Shown here: in pieces, positions 1-11,827 of the stretch | How the letters are laid out: each line of letters opens with the position of its first letter | Position numbering within the stretch: the first letter of the stretch is position 1 | Assembly: GCA_030762895.1 (NCBI GenBank) | Contig: CM061070.1 | Coordinates: 31,709,652-31,773,651, forward strand | Length of the DNA: 64,000 nt | Reading direction: 5' to 3' | DNA from: Sophora flavescens | Lineage: Eukaryota; Streptophyta; Magnoliopsida; Fabales; Fabaceae | Position numbers and translations under genes: made by a program | Notes under the pieces: model-generated | What the model was told of the DNA's origin: nothing | The model's database searches: none | What the model saw: only the letters and a program-made list of their open reading frames with translations

Positions 1-829
1 ATGCTAACTCCACAGCCCCTTGAAGAACCTACAGAGGCACAAGTTATTCTTGAAAATATTTATGATGATAATTCTGATAATATTTATGTTGATGATGAAC
101 TGTGTGTTGAAACCCCTGATTCTAATTCATGTGATGATTGTTATTGTGATGGCAGTGCTGCTTTGTGTATATTCTGTTATGCAGCTTTATACTGTTCAGG
201 AAACACAAAATGAGCATTAGGAGGATCAGGAGAACAGTTGCTCCACCGTGCTTGAGGATAAAGAAGAACCTTTGGGAGTAGATGATTCAAGTAAAACAAT
301 TGCATGTGTTGAGAGTAATGGGGTGGATGAACTAATTGCTGAATTTCCAGACATTCAGAATTTTTCTGATTCATTTTATTGTGATATATGTACTGACTCT
401 ACTAACTCTAACCTTTGTGTGGTGTGTGCTGAAATTTCTGCATGTTTAGCAGGTGATAACTTTGTTAGTGCAGTGAATGAAGAAAGTGCAGAAGTTGAAG
501 CAGCACCAGTAACCCCAGCTAACTGTTTGCCACCTCCCCCTGTGGAACCAAAACCTCCGGATTTTGCACCCTTGGATTTTGCACCATGGCCAGTCCAAGA
601 GGTTGAGACCCACTTCTATTGGGGAGACTTTGTAGATAAAGAGGTCAGCTGTGACCCGAAGGGGAGTGAGAAGTCCGCCGCACTCGGCGAGGTCGTCATA
701 ATTGTCAAGTGCTCACCCCCACATCAAGGCTGCAAGTCATGGAAGCATGGAATGAACTTCTACTCTTTGTCCATCACGTGGGCCTTATGCTACAAGCAGT
801 GGGATCTTGGTGGAACCGCCCTTCAATGA
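1..829 (+). pseudogene. 3' part of a Cys-rich retroelement ORF, frameshifted
   Basis: Two reading frames (1-213, then 248-829) together resemble the ORF at 47670-48395 on the other strand. Shared features are an acidic N-terminal part, a C-x2-C-x(5-8)-C-x2-C motif (here CDICTDSTNSNLCVVC) followed by AEISA/TEISA, a Pro-rich linker, and a C-terminal block with PVQEVE, HFYW, DFVD, GSEK and a GEV-I-K stretch. Within 1-213 a second Cys motif (CDDCYCDGSAALCIFC) suggests internal duplication. The frame break near 213-248 and the start at the window edge make it a partial pseudogene. It lies upstream of a purine tract and LTR, as in the related element, so it is a retroelement protein rather than a host gene. 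Its function is unknown; zinc binding is only a guess from the cysteines. Confidence 0.65.
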
Positions 830-2243
830 GTTTTTCTTAACCCTTATCTCTTTTAATTTTCTTTTTCTTGCTTTATTTCTGTTTTATTTTCAATAAAGCT
901 CCTGAATAATTTGAGAAGCTCAGGAGTTGTGTTTGTGTCTTGGTTATGGCAAGTTTATTGGATTTTATTAATTTTTGCATAGATTGATTGCATGATAGTG
1001 TTGACTGTTTTCCCCCTAGGACTTGAAAATTTTAGAAAAATGATCCCCATATGATTGAAAACTGAACTTTGAGATTTTATTATGATGGCATGATTTATGA
1101 TAAGTTTGGGGTGATAGGAAGCACACACTAGGGATAGAATCTCGTTCAAATAATTTGCAAAAATATGTCCAGGTGAGGTTTTGAGCCTCCAACATGTTTT
1201 AAACTGTGTGAAAATCACTTTTTAAGTTGTACTTTCCTGAATTTGATTGAATCTCTTTTTGGTTTGCATGATTATGTGTTTGCTTCAGATGATTTAGGCA
1301 TTTTCTTTGTAAATAGCTACTTAGCCTAAAAATAACCAATTCCTAATGCATGTTCCCTAGTTAGCCCCATTGAGCCTATTAGCCTGTTAATTCTTGATAA
1401 CCTAATGTTATAAGCCCAAAAATCTGGAAAACCATGTTAACCCGATCTTAGGATTAGGAGAGCATGTAATCTTAGAATGGGTGCAAGAAACTAAGTTTGG
1501 GGTGGCTGCAAGGTGTAACATGTTGTTTGGGATTGAGAAAAAAATTTATGTAAAAAAAAAAATTGTGAAAAAAAAAAAATAAAATAAAAGAAAAGAAAAA
1601 CAGAAAAAAAAAAAAAAAAGTGCAAAAATGCCAAAAAGAAATAAAAAGGTTGTAGTCACCCAGAAGCATAAAGAAAAAAATTAAGAAAGGAACTTGAGTG
1701 AATTTCAAAGTGTAAATAATGTTCATGGTCTCTTAGTTCCTAGGGTCTTCAGCCTAGTTCATTTGTATATCCTACCCTTAGCCAGGCCCCATTACAACCC
1801 ATAAAAGACCTGTTGATGTTGCTTGCATGTTTTCTGTGGGAATCATTTTGAGATGAAAATCAAATTTATGGGAAGTGCTCTTAAAAGTGAAAATTGAGTG
1901 AAATGTTAGCCTGACACAAATTGAGCGATTGAGTGAACATAAATTTCCCTTGTGAGGAAGGCAGTTGTTTGATTTTGGTGATCTCCCACTTGTGTGTAAC
2001 TTAGACCCCCTGCTTAGATTGATGATTGTCTGAATGATTAATCTCTCAACTGTTTAGAATAAATGATTGTGGGGATTGTTTTGTTTGAAAGGGGGGAACA
2101 TTGAGGAAAAATTTATTTTGAAAAATTGCTTGAAATCTGTGCGAAAGTTGATTGAATCCTTGAGCTTGCCAGGTCTTGAGTCTTTTTAAGTTTTTAAGTT
2201 TTAGTTTGCTTGGGGACAAGCAAAGTTTAAGTTTGGGGTATTT
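830..2243 (+). other. 3' non-coding region of retroelement ending in polypurine tract
   Basis: No coding potential is seen in this stretch. It is AT-rich, with a long A-rich run at about 1545-1620. The phrase AAGTTTGGGGT occurs at about 1494 and again right before the LTR (about 2228-2238), where it serves as the probable polypurine tract. The related complete element at 44642-50505 has a similarly long non-coding stretch (about 1.6 kb) between its ORF and its LTR. Confidence 0.6.
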
Positions 2244-3726
2244 TGATGAGCCTCTGTTTGACTGGTTTTATAACTAGTAAAGACCTTGGCTTTGTGCTAA
2301 TTTTATATCATTTTCACCCAAATTAGACTTGATTGTCCTTAAGTAGTATTTTGAGTCTGTAAAGTGTTTTTAGGTTAATTTAGTTGATTTAGAGTTAAAT
2401 AAAATACTTATTCTATTTTCTATTTTCAGGATAATAAAAAGTGAAATAAATCTGGAGCCACTCGCCCCGCGAAGGATATCTCGCCCCGCGAGTCACCCAG
2501 CCCAGAAAGTCAGAATGTATCACAGCCTGCCCGTGATAAGCATCACGGCCGTCACGCGCGGCCCTCTTATAAAAACAGAAACGCAGGAGTCAGAACATGA
2601 AATCTAAAAGGAAGCCCAACAACTTTCATGAAGAACTCAGATGCTGAATTGGATGTATAGTGGGTCACATTGGGCCTTGAAGTCAGAACATAATTGCTGG
2701 CACTGGAACCTGAACTGGTCATGAAGATGGGGCCATAACTTGGGCTGTAGATGTCGGTTGGAACTGAAACCGGTGGCAAATGAAAGATCAAACAAAGAGC
2801 TTTAACTCTCATGAAGACCATTATTCCAAACAGAGCCGTTTTGAAGGGCTTTAATCCATGTGAAGTCAGAGGCGTTTCAGCTGCCCTATGAGTTGAATGT
2901 GGACATAACTCCCTCATCTTAATTCATAATTAAGCAAATTAAGTGGCTTTGGAAAGCTAAGAGGCAGAGGTTGAAGTTAATAAAAGGAGCATTCAGATAT
3001 TGAGAGAGGAGTTAGTCATAGTTAGCTAGGCTAGTCAGTTTTGGCTAGTCTTAGCTAGTCAGTAGTTGTAGTTTGTTTTCTTTCCTTTTCTGCCTATGTT
3101 TGTTATGGAGAACTAGTCTCCTAGATTAATCTACTGTAATTGGCTTCTATCCATACTTGAGGTTCTTGTATTTCCTGTTTTCATTTCCTTTTCTCTTTTC
3201 AATGCCATGCTTTATATTTCTGTTTGCTTAATTCAGGAGTATATTGTGTTGTGTTGGTTTATCTCGGTGATATCATGTTCCTATATATAATCGCGTCTGC
3301 TTAATTCGCATGTGTACGTTTCGTGTTCGCTTAGTTCACGAAGTGCTTAACCCCGTTTGCTTAATTCGGGAATAGGGACATATATCTTTAGTAGTGGTTC
3401 CGCTTGTGAATTATTGCTACAACTGGGAGGGGATTAGAATCTGCTTAGGGCTAGGAATTCGCATGAACCGATGATAGTTGGGAAACCAAAAGCAGTAGGT
3501 TAATCGCTTTAGTTTATTTGTTAATCTGTTTTACTGCTCTGTTTTCTTTTTTTGTTCTGTTTTGTTTTCTTTATTTTAGTTTCAATCCAAAACCCCCCAT
3601 TTCTAACTTTTTCTGTTAATAATAACAACACTAAAGAGTCCTTGAGAGACGATCCGAGTTGTCGCTCTATACTACATTATTTTCATAACCGCTCGTTCTT
3701 TTTGGCGTGTGGCGACAGCGCGACCA
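2244..3726 (+). repeat. LTR (TGATGAG family), flanked by PPT and PBS
   Basis: It starts TGATGAGCCTC right after a purine tract and ends in CCA just before a TGGCGCC primer-site-like word (3728). It is homologous along its length to the solo LTR at 59144-60380 on the other strand: same start (TGR-T-AGCCTCTG), the shared phrase TTTTATAACTAG, TTAATTCG repeats around 3300-3380, and the same end (GACAGCG..CA). A GC-rich block at about 2457-2565 carries CTCGCCCCGCGA and ATCACGGCCGT words. Having a PPT on one side and a PBS on the other is unusual for a single LTR. Confidence 0.8.
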
Positions 3727-3745
3727 GTGGCGCCCCTAGTTTCGT
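3727..3745 (+). other. Primer binding site-like sequence after LTR
   Basis: The LTR end is followed by G then TGGCGCCCCTAG, the position and sequence expected for a retrotransposon minus-strand primer site. Only about 45 bases of this element's leader remain before unrelated minus-strand retroelement sequence begins. Confidence 0.5.
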
Positions 3746-3770
3746 GAATATTCACGATGAGCATGCATGA

Positions 3771-4609
3771 CAATTTATGCTTATGATGATAGAGGAGGGA
3801 AAGAAAGTATGCCCCCTTTTGCCCCAAGCCAGGTCAAACCTAAGGAGGGAAACGCCTTAAGGTTAGGACTCTAAACAGGTTGGCCACTAGGTCTGCTCTA
3901 TTAGTGAGAGTTGGGACGGGTCTAGACCTCTAAAAGTCTTGGTCCCCATATTGCCCTCATAAGAGTATGATTCATGAATCTAGCCACAAGTAACGATAAA
4001 CCCTCTCAATATGACTATTCCACGACCTCATGTACAATCTGAGTGGTGAACTGACCAGTATTAGGGAGGTACAAGACCTCTTCAATAACAATGTCAGAGC
4101 ACCGCCTAATCCTTGGTTTTTTGAGCAAGCTCGGGTATAAAGCTAAGTGTGTGTGCAATATGTGATAGTGAAGTGTGTGAAAGGGGGCATACAAACCTGT
4201 AACACTTAAAAGTAAAAAATAAAAAGAGAAGACAAGAAGAACCTGCAAAACACAAACATAGATATATATAAAAATGGTTATAAGTCCTCTATCCTATTGT
4301 TAAGACATGGAAAAAAAGAAAAGAGAGGGGGAGGAAACAAAAACATTGTTAGTGAAACATATATAACAATAACATGAATTAAAATGTATGTACAAATAAT
4401 TCTTCTCATTTAAATAAGAGGACGATCCAAACAAACATCACAAAAATAAAAACATCTTTAGTTTTGTCATTTAATTATTGTAAGGAATAAAAACAGCAGG
4501 TTACAGCCATAAAAAGTAAAACAAATAAGCCACCAGTTACTAAAAATTTGCAAAACCAATTTTTATGGGCTTGACTCTCTTAAAAGAAGTCCTCAGTGGA
4601 GTCGCCATC
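3771..4609 (-). mobile_element. 5' leader fragment of a Tat/Ogre-like Ty3/gypsy element with Arg-type PBS
   Basis: On the minus strand, TGGCGACTCCACTGAGGAC (plus 4589-4607) sits two bases inside an LTR edge. This is the tRNA-Arg type primer site known from Tat/Ogre retrotransposons. The sequence to its left on the plus strand is therefore the 5' leader of a minus-strand element. It is truncated at about 3771, where the other retroelement begins. No intact gag is visible; the open stretches here are short and unrecognisable. Confidence 0.6.
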
Positions 4610-5455
4610 TGTAGCGACCAAGAAAAAAGACTTGTTTTTCCTCTCAGAGAAAACATGGAGTCGCCACCAACTTTATTTTGTCTCAAGGAAGTTGGAAAAC
4701 CTTTTAAGAAAAGCTTTGGGCTCGGGAGTCGATTATGTCTAGGGAAGGCATGGACACTTAACCCCACGGCACCCTGGAACATCCATAAGTGGTTACCCAA
4801 AATTAGTTGTGTAAATTATTAGTAACTCTAAAATATTTGTTTTACCTGTTGTGAATCTCTTTATTAAAACTAAAATGAGGCTGAACATGGCACTTAAGTC
4901 CACAGGGCAACCTCTAAGTCTTGAAAGGTTGAACATGACACTTGTCATAGGGCAATCCGAAAATAAGGTTGTTTTAATCAAGTGGTCATCCTCTATTTTT
5001 TACGTAAAATAAATAATTTTTATCTCTTGAAAATGGGACAGAAACGTAGAAATGAAGCTTTTTACCAACTTATTCAGAGAACAGAAGCACAGAGAAATAA
5101 GAGTGTCAAGAGAAATTTATTAATAATATCAACGAAAAGAACAAAGATTACCAAACGTGAGTAGAATAAGAATGACTTTGTTTACTCCCAATGGTAAGAT
5201 TTTAAGATCGAAGTCTTTACATTCAATCTCCCTGGCTCCTTCAGCTCTTCCTTCTTAACCACTTCTAATAATAGAGAAGAGAAAAGGAAGTTCAGATTTC
5301 TGATCTCTCTTCCTCACAACAAAATCCTCTCTTTCTTTTCTCTTTTCTTTGTATCTTTCCTCTCTATCTCCTTTCTAACCTTTCGTTTCCTCTCAAGAAC
5401 AGTGTTCTACCCTCCAAAACCAAATCTCCCTCCCCATCCTTCTCTTTTTCCCCTC

Positions 5456-5464
5456 CTTTTATAG
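5456..5464 (-). promoter_or_regulatory. TATA box of LTR promoter
   Basis: TATAAAAGG on the minus strand is preceded by CCTCCGTC and followed by a purine-rich stretch. It lies at the U3/R position of the minus-strand LTR and is the likely core promoter of that retroelement. Confidence 0.5.
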
Positions 5465-5554
5465 ACGGAGGAGAAGGCTTCTTGCTTCTTCTCCGTTGAC
5501 TTCAAGGTAGGCTTGCACGAATACCTAAGGCTTGGGCCGTTCTGAACAGTGGAA

Positions 5555-6020
5555 AGGAGCGGATTTGATGTGAGGGTTGCACACTTGAAAAGGGAAGGAG
5601 ATGGGGGTTTTTGTCTGATGGGTATGAAGGCTTTTTAGGGTTAGGAGTGAGGCTGCTAGGTTAAGGCGAGGGAGGAGATGGAAGAAAGAAAATACCAATG
5701 GGTAGAGGAGGTGCAAAAAAGGGGGTTCCGAGCAAAGATAGCGTGTGTCCAGATTGGGTTGTATGAGTAGCAGAAAGGCGGTGATTTGATGTGAGGGTTG
5801 CACGCTTGAAAAGAGAAAGGAGATGGGGGGGTTTTGAGCAGAAATAGCGTGTGCCTAGACGGGGTGGCATGAGTAGTAGAAAGGTGGTGATTTGATGTGA
5901 GGGTTGCACGCTTGAAAAGAGAAAGGAGGCGGGGGTTTTTGTCTGATGTGCATGATGGCTTTTTAGGGTTAGGAGTAGGGTTACCAGGTTAAAACAAGGG
6001 AGAAGGTAAGGAAGAAGGAG
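5555..6020. repeat. Subrepeats in LTR U3
   Basis: A roughly 100-bp module is present three times. It contains GATTTGATGTGAGGGTTGCA, CTTGAAAAG, GGAG, GGGGGTTTT, GTCTGATG and GGCTTTTTAGGGTTAGGAG. Copies begin near 5562, 5782 and 5889 and differ in length. Internal repetition of U3 is common in large plant LTRs. Confidence 0.6.
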
Positions 6021-6194
6021 GACCAATGGGTAGAGGAGGAAAAAGGTCTTGCCTGGTATGTAAAGTGGATAGGAGGCGTAACTCAGCTTCCTTTCCTTTT
6101 TGTTGATTGTCTTTTTCTCCTTGTTTTCTTCGTCCTTTCTTCCTTATCTTCTCCTTCTTATTTCCTTATTCTTTAGCTTTCAGCCTGAAAATAA

Positions 6195-7690
6195 AATTGC
6201 AGTGGACGGAATCCCTTCGTCCCAACAGAAACTTAGATATGCAAAAGTAGATATACACTGGACGGACGTCCTCGTCCAACAAGAAAAGATAAGTGCAGTG
6301 GACGTAACCTCCTCGTCCAACAGAAATTAAAATAATTGAAGTGGACGGAACCACCCCGTCCATTGGCAGGTGCAGTGGACTAGACGGGGCCTACAGCAAG
6401 TGCAAAGCAATGGACGGGACCACCCCGTCCACCAGCAGATGTAATGACTGGACAGGACCACCCCGTCCATTTGCAGGTGCAGTGGACTGGACGGACCCAA
6501 CAGCAAGTGCAAAGCAATGGACGGGACCACCCCGTCCACCAGCAAGTGTAATGACTGGACGGGACCACCCCTTCCATTGGCACATGCAGTGGACTGGACG
6601 GGGCCAACATCAAGTGCCAAGCAATAGACGGGATCACCTCGTCGACCAGCAAGTGTAATGATTGGACGGGACCACCCCGTCCATTGGCAAGTGCGGAGGA
6701 TTGGACGGACCCAACAGCAAGTGCCAAGCAATGGACGAGACCACCCCGTCCACCAGCACGTGTAATGACTGGACGGGACCACCCCGTCCATTGGCAAATG
6801 CGGTGGGTGGATCGACGAACCCAACAAAGAAGTGCCAAGCAATGGACGGGACCACCCCATCCACCAAAGAAGTGTAATGACCGGGACCACCCCGCCCATT
6901 AGCAAGTGCGATGTGGGATCGGGGCCGGGGCCAACAAAGAATGCCAAGCAATGGACGGGACCACCCCGCCCACCGCAGATGTAATGACCGACGGGGACCA
7001 ACCCATTGGCAAGTCGCATGGATCGACGGACCCAACAAAGAAAGCCAAGCAATGGACGGGACCACCCCGTCCACCAAAGTAATGTAATGACCGGGCGGGA
7101 CCACCCCGCCCATTGGCAAGTGCAATGGGATCGGACGGGGCCAACAAAGAAGTGCCAAGCAATGGACGGACCACCCCCGCCCACCAACAAGTGTAATGAC
7201 CGGGCGGGACCACCCCGCCCATTGGCAAATTGCGATGGGACTCGACGGACCCAACAGCAAGTGCCAAGCAATGGGCGGGACCACCCCGTCCACCAGCAAG
7301 TGTAATGACTGGACGGGACCACCCCGTCCATTGGCAAGTGCAGTGGACTGGACAAGGCCAACAGCAAGTGCCAAGCAATAGACAGGACCACCCCGTCCAC
7401 CAGCAAGTGTAATGAATGGACGGGACCACCCCGTCCATTGGCAAGTGCAGTGGACTGGACGGGGCCAACAACAAGTGCCAAGTAATGGACGGGACCACCT
7501 CGTCCACCCGCAAGTGTAATGACTGGACGGAACCACCCCGTCCATTGGCAAGTACAAATGTGATGGACGGGACTTCCCCGTCCAACAGCAAGTACAAATG
7601 TGATGGATGGGACTTCCCCGTCCAACTGCAAGTGCAATTGTGATGGACGAGACTTCCCCGTTGGACGGGGAAGTCCCGTCCATCATTCAC
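6195..7690. repeat. Higher-order tandem array, 107-bp unit built of three roughly 30-40-bp CAAGTG/GGACGG subrepeats
   Basis: The phrase GTAATGA recurs at 6441, 6548, 6655 and 6762 (exactly 107 bp apart) and then at slightly variable spacing to about 7420. Each unit has three subrepeats of about 38, 30 and 39 bp, each starting CAAGTG and carrying GGACGGG. Two of the three hold the near-palindrome GGACGGGACCACCCCGTCC. The flanks (6195-6330 and 7551-7665) hold simpler roughly 40-bp monomers ending GTCCAACAG, like the ancestral state. The array is nearly free of stop codons on the minus strand, which gives long spurious reading frames. Confidence 0.85.
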
Positions 7691-7988
7691 AATGAAGAAG
7701 AGGTTCAAATTGAACTAGTTGGTGATTCTGATCAAGTTTTGCAAGGCTCTGGATGACAAGATTCTCAACCTGTCCCTATCTCTATAGTCCATCATGAGCA
7801 ACAACAACAATCCCTTGCCATAAGCAATATACCTGACAGAGGACATGTTGAAGCTACTGCAGAGAGTTCTAGAAGCTTAATCACACTAGAACAGCACGAA
7901 CTTATTTCCCAACAAGTTCAGCAACAAATTCAAGCCAACAATGCCACTCTTCTTCAAGAAATGTTCAAAATGATGCAGAATCTCTAAC
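7690..7988 (+). pseudogene. C-terminal remnant of a copia-like retroelement polyprotein/post-pol ORF
   Basis: One frame reads NEEEVQIELVGDSDQ, then a stop, then a Gln-rich stretch (EQQQQS, ISQQVQQQIQAN) ending KMMQNL and a stop. It directly precedes an AAAAAGGGGGAGATTG polypurine tract and LTR, the layout of a Ty1/copia 3' end. The internal TGA and the abrupt junction with the tandem array mark it as a decayed fragment. No pol domain is left in the window. Confidence 0.5.
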
Positions 7989-8412
7989 TAGACCAAATTA
8001 GAACCCTCCTCCTCCTTCTTATTCTTCTGAGATCTTTTCCCTATCTATTTTATCCTTTTCATGTTTTTTTACTGACAATGATGGGTCTTCTACCTCTCTT
8101 GTCTGATGACAAAAAAGGGGGAGAAGAAGAGATATTTATGGAAGAAATTAGAGAAACATGCATATTGTATATTAACACATGCTTCTATCATATATGTTTC
8201 TGTAACTGCTTAAACTTGATATATGTTTCTATAAATGCTCGTCTGATTATCTGTCTAAAATACATGTATATTGAATATGGTAATTATGTATGCTGTCAAA
8301 CTGCTCTGTTCATCTATTTCAATACATTACCTAAGGGGGGCCGTCTGGCTCTCTTAGAGGCTTTATTCAATCAAATTTAATGAGTTTTTGTCATCATCAA
8401 AAAGGGGGAGAT
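7989..8412 (+). other. 3' untranslated part and polypurine tract of copia-like element
   Basis: It contains the repeated phrases GACAAAAAAGGGGGAG (about 8109) and ATCATCAAAAAGGGGGAGAT (8392-8412), the latter immediately before the LTR. A short open stretch at 8078-8380 has no recognisable domain. Confidence 0.55.
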
Positions 8413-9662
8413 TGTTGGAACCAAAGTAGTTATGGTTAATGATCCCTAAATTTTGGTGTTAATAAAAAGATTAAATTTGTATGGCAAAGTTAGTTTTAAT
8501 GACTAACTTTTATGTGTAAGTGTGCAAGAATGAACTAAGCTCACTAGACGAGTCAACTAGACCATAAAGGAAGTCCAAAGACTTAACGCTAGATAATTTA
8601 GGTTACTAGACGACTAGCTCAGTAGACGACCTATGAGAAACAAATCAAATTTATCGATTAGACGTCCAAAGACATATTTGCCTTGTAAAGCAATCTCATC
8701 TATCACTCGTTTATCTCTTTAACTGTTATATCTGTAAGTTTCAAGTAACTTACCTTGCATGATTTAATGTTTAATATTACTTATCTTGGTAAAAGAAACA
8801 TAGTGCCCTCATTTACATAACTGCCTTTCTGCTTTGACATAAGTCACTGCAAAGTTGACCCTACTTAAACAAGGAAAGATAAAAGGTAACTTTCGGGTAC
8901 AACAGAGAAATAACAGTTCTACTTTTAGCTTTCTGATAACCAAGAGCTCTTTTCTGAAGATCAAGTATCAATTTATCTGACTCAACGGATCTCAACATTA
9001 AATGTTATCTCTAAACGGATATATTTCGAAGACCGTTGAAGAAGAGTTGAAGAAGCACTTCCCTATAAATATCGGATGACCTCAGTAAAGAAGATAACGA
9101 TGCTCTAAAAAATCAAATTGCCAAAACTTTGCTCAAGCTTTCTTTGTATTATTCTTTGTAATAAGCTTAAACTTTCATATTCTCACACATAGTGAGTTGC
9201 TCTTAGATCAATCTTTTAAACTCTTAAGATAGAGTGAGCCTGAAGAAGCTTGACTGAAAAATAATACTTGAGTGCCTGGAGAGGTGTAGAATACTTAAGA
9301 TATTGTAAGCCTGAAGAGGCAAGTTCAAAGAATACTTGTTAAGCTATTTGGTTAATAGCAGAGAAAACCTTCAAGTAGATGGGACTAGACGTAGCTCTCG
9401 ATTGGAAGAGAGTGAAGCATGATATATTGTCTGTGTGGTTATTCTCTTTCTCCCTTATATCCTTTAGTTTTATTTTGAACTAACTTGTGGGGATTTGATA
9501 TTGAGTTTATTGACATCTCTTTCGAAAAGATTTTATTAATGTGTGTTTACCTTCTGGTTGCTTGCTAAAATGATTTTCAAAAGGATTTTAAGAAAAGTTA
9601 AGAAACACAATTCAACCACCTTCTTATGTTTTTCTGTGTCAACTTCATAGAAGTCCCTAACA
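8413..9662 (+). repeat. Copia-like 3' LTR
   Basis: It starts TGTTGGAACC right after the purine tract and ends CCCTAACA, giving TGTT...AACA ends. A promoter-like CCCTATAAATAT lies at about 9061. No second copy of this LTR occurs in the window, and no clear primer site follows, so it is read as the 3' LTR of a 5'-truncated element. Confidence 0.65.
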
Positions 9663-10060
9663 ATTTAGTTCTGGGACAAATAGTCTCTGTGTGCAACTGA
9701 AATCATGCACTAAGCAGTAATTGAGAAAATGAGCTATTGAAACCGTATGTGGATTCATCTAAAATTAATAGTGAAGGTTCCATAATCATTTCCACTTTAC
9801 TTTCTTTCTTTGACTTTCAGAGATTCCTCGCTTCTCTATTGTCCCAACTAAAGAATCCCTTCCTTACTGCCTCAAACCCAATGACTCAATGACTTTATTG
9901 TTCGTATAAGCTTTGATATCTACAATGATAATTAGATGCAAATGATTATCATTGCATGTTATAATTTTTGGGAAATGTAATCTTTTTAATTTGTAAATTA
10001 AAACAATATAATTTTTTTTACAAAAATTATATTAAAAAAGATTTTGGTGTAATAATATAA
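9663..10060. other. Unassigned AT-rich intergenic sequence
   Basis: No gene or repeat could be recognised between the copia-like LTR and the inverted-repeat element. Confidence 0.4.
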
Positions 10061-10925
10061 AGGCTAAATTACTCTTTTAGTCCCTTATCTTTATTTTAGG
10101 TTTCATTTTGGTCCCTCATTTATTTTTTGTTCTGTTTTGGTCTCCTATCTTACAAACCTTATCCTATTTTGGTCCCTTCCGTTAGTTTTGCACTAACGGC
10201 GTTAGGTTTTCGCCATTTATTGCTAGAAACCACCACCACTCACCGGAATGTTGCCAGAATCTGGGTTTAGAGAGAAAAATCTCATTTTCCCTTTCTCTTT
10301 CTTCTTTCTCATCTTCCTCTTCCTCAATGGATCTCTATGAAGAATTTTCCTTGCTTTCACTCATTTTTGGGTATTGATTGAAACTCATCGCCACAAACCT
10401 TTGAATCTTTGAGATAATCAATACCCTTCTCTGGATAACTCATATTTCTCTCTTCTGGGTTTTTCTTGCCATGCCCAAAATTGTGCTGCTGTAATACCTT
10501 GCTCCTTGAGTTCTCCCCATCATAGTCAACACCATTTGGAAGAAGAGCTTTACCTCCAATCATGGAAGATGGAACACCTCAATAAGAGAGAGAGAGTTAA
10601 CACACAAGATGGGTAGTGGATTGTGGAAGAAGGGAAGAGAATGTGATTTGTGTAGTGTTGGAGAGGAAAGTGGTTGTTGGGGTCAAGAGATGATCTCCAG
10701 AATTGCAAAGAGGAAGAGAAACAGGTTTTTCGGCGACCGAATACGATTTTCGATGACTTTTTTCCAGAATCGGGCGATTAGAGACGATTTCAGGCAATAA
10801 TGTAAAGGAAAGGACCAAAATGGGCTAATGTTTACAAGATAGGGGACCAAAACGGAGCAAAATTAAATGAGGGACCAAAATGAAGCCTAAAATAAAGATA
10901 AGAGACCAAAAGAATAATTTAACCT
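10061..10925. mobile_element. Non-autonomous element with roughly 120-bp terminal inverted repeats
   Basis: The left end AGGCTAAATTACTCTTTTAG and the inverted right end AGGTTAAATTATTCTTTTGG match. They continue as inverted repeats through TTATCTTTATTTTAGG, TTTCATTTTGGTCCCTCATT and further GTCCC words for about 120 bp. The 600-bp middle has two short minus-strand open stretches without recognisable domains. No clear target duplication was seen, so the superfamily is not assigned. It is a MITE or foldback-type element. Confidence 0.65.
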
Positions 10926-10975
10926 AAAATAAAGTATTTTTACACACTCGTACAATGCGACAATCAAACTAGTTA

Positions 10976-11252
10976 CTCCCTCCGGTCCACAATATAAGAA
11001 ACAAATGAGTCTTTTTTTTTTGTCCAAAATATAAGAAACATGCATTAATTTTCATATATATTAAATGTTAATTTCCAATCTTGCCCTTATTAACTACTGT
11101 CATTAATTATAGGTCATCAGAATATTAATTAAAATTAGAAATGGTGTTTTTGGTAATTTATATGAGTATTAATTACAATTAACTCATTCTAATACATTTC
11201 ATTGATCTGTGTGTCTTAGGGTTTTGTTTCTTATATTGTGGACCGGAGGGGG
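10976..11252. mobile_element. Stowaway-like MITE, TSD TA
   Basis: The 277-bp element has terminal inverted repeats CTCCCTCCGGTCCACAATAT at the left and the exact complement at the right apart from an extra G. It is flanked by TA dinucleotides (10974-10975 and 11253-11254). The CTCCCTCCG terminus and TA duplication are the Tc1/mariner Stowaway signature. The interior is AT-rich and non-coding. Confidence 0.85.
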
Positions 11253-11559
11253 TATTTCAAAATGGATGGTTGAAAATAAAAAATAAAAACATTTATAAAA
11301 AGAAATTAAATACATTACTTTTAAATTTATTAAAGGGTTAAATATGTTTTGATTCCTATAAAATTAGTAAATTTTAATTTTGGTCCCAATATTTACTAAA
11401 AGTAGAATGTTTTACACACAATTTTTATATTTTTTAGGGACTAAAATTAAATAAAATATTTAAAACTAACCCTTTTTTTTAATTAATTAATTCTCTAATA
11501 ATCAATTGGGCAAACCCCCCGAATCAGATCGTGTATCCGTAGAACACAAGAATTTACTG

Positions 11560-11804
11560 GGTGTGTTTGGTTACACTTCTAGAGACATCAGAAGTATTTC
11601 TTGACCTGTCACACGTAGAAGCAGCTTGGAGTAGCTTCTGCTCTTGAATTGAAAAATTACACTAGGTTTTACATCAAACTTGCTTTCAAAGTAAAAACAT
11701 CAAAACAAAAATTACTTTATTTTAAACTCAATTGTATTGAAATCAATTCTACAAAATCAATTCTATCCAAAATCACGTTTGTCAAAGGTTGATCCAAACA
11801 CACA
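11560..11804. mobile_element. Probable MITE with GTGTGTTTGG termini
   Basis: GTGTGTTTGG at 11561-11570 faces CCAAACACAC at 11794-11803. The 245-bp interval is AT-rich and ends about 20 bp before the SDR gene promoter. The target duplication is not clear, so the call rests only on the inverted termini. Confidence 0.45.
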
Positions 11805-11827
11805 CTCAAACTCAAACATTATTGGTC

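Larger units (their letters stand above)
4610..6190 (-). repeat. LTR of the Tat/Ogre-like element (right end uncertain)
   Basis: The LTR starts at TGTAGCGACC (plus 4610), directly outside the primer site. It includes the phrase GAGTCGCCACCAACTTT (4670s), a sequence type common near Ogre LTR ends. A minus-strand TATA box (TATAAAAGG, about 5456-5464) lies about 850 bases from the LTR 3' end, so U3 is to the right. Three copies of a subrepeat (TTTGATGTGAGGGTTGCAC at about 5563, 5783, 5890) lie in U3. No matching second LTR is in the window and the right boundary is not resolved; the tandem array that follows may belong to the same U3. Confidence 0.55.

Noticed and set aside
1472..1726. Phe-rich minus-strand frame
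   Set aside because: Made by the A-rich run; retroelement non-coding region.
6327..7708. Long minus-strand reading frames (up to 436 codons) of Gly/Arg/Trp/Pro repeats
   Set aside because: They lie wholly in the tandem array, exist in all three frames because the unit length is not a multiple of 3, and lack any domain.
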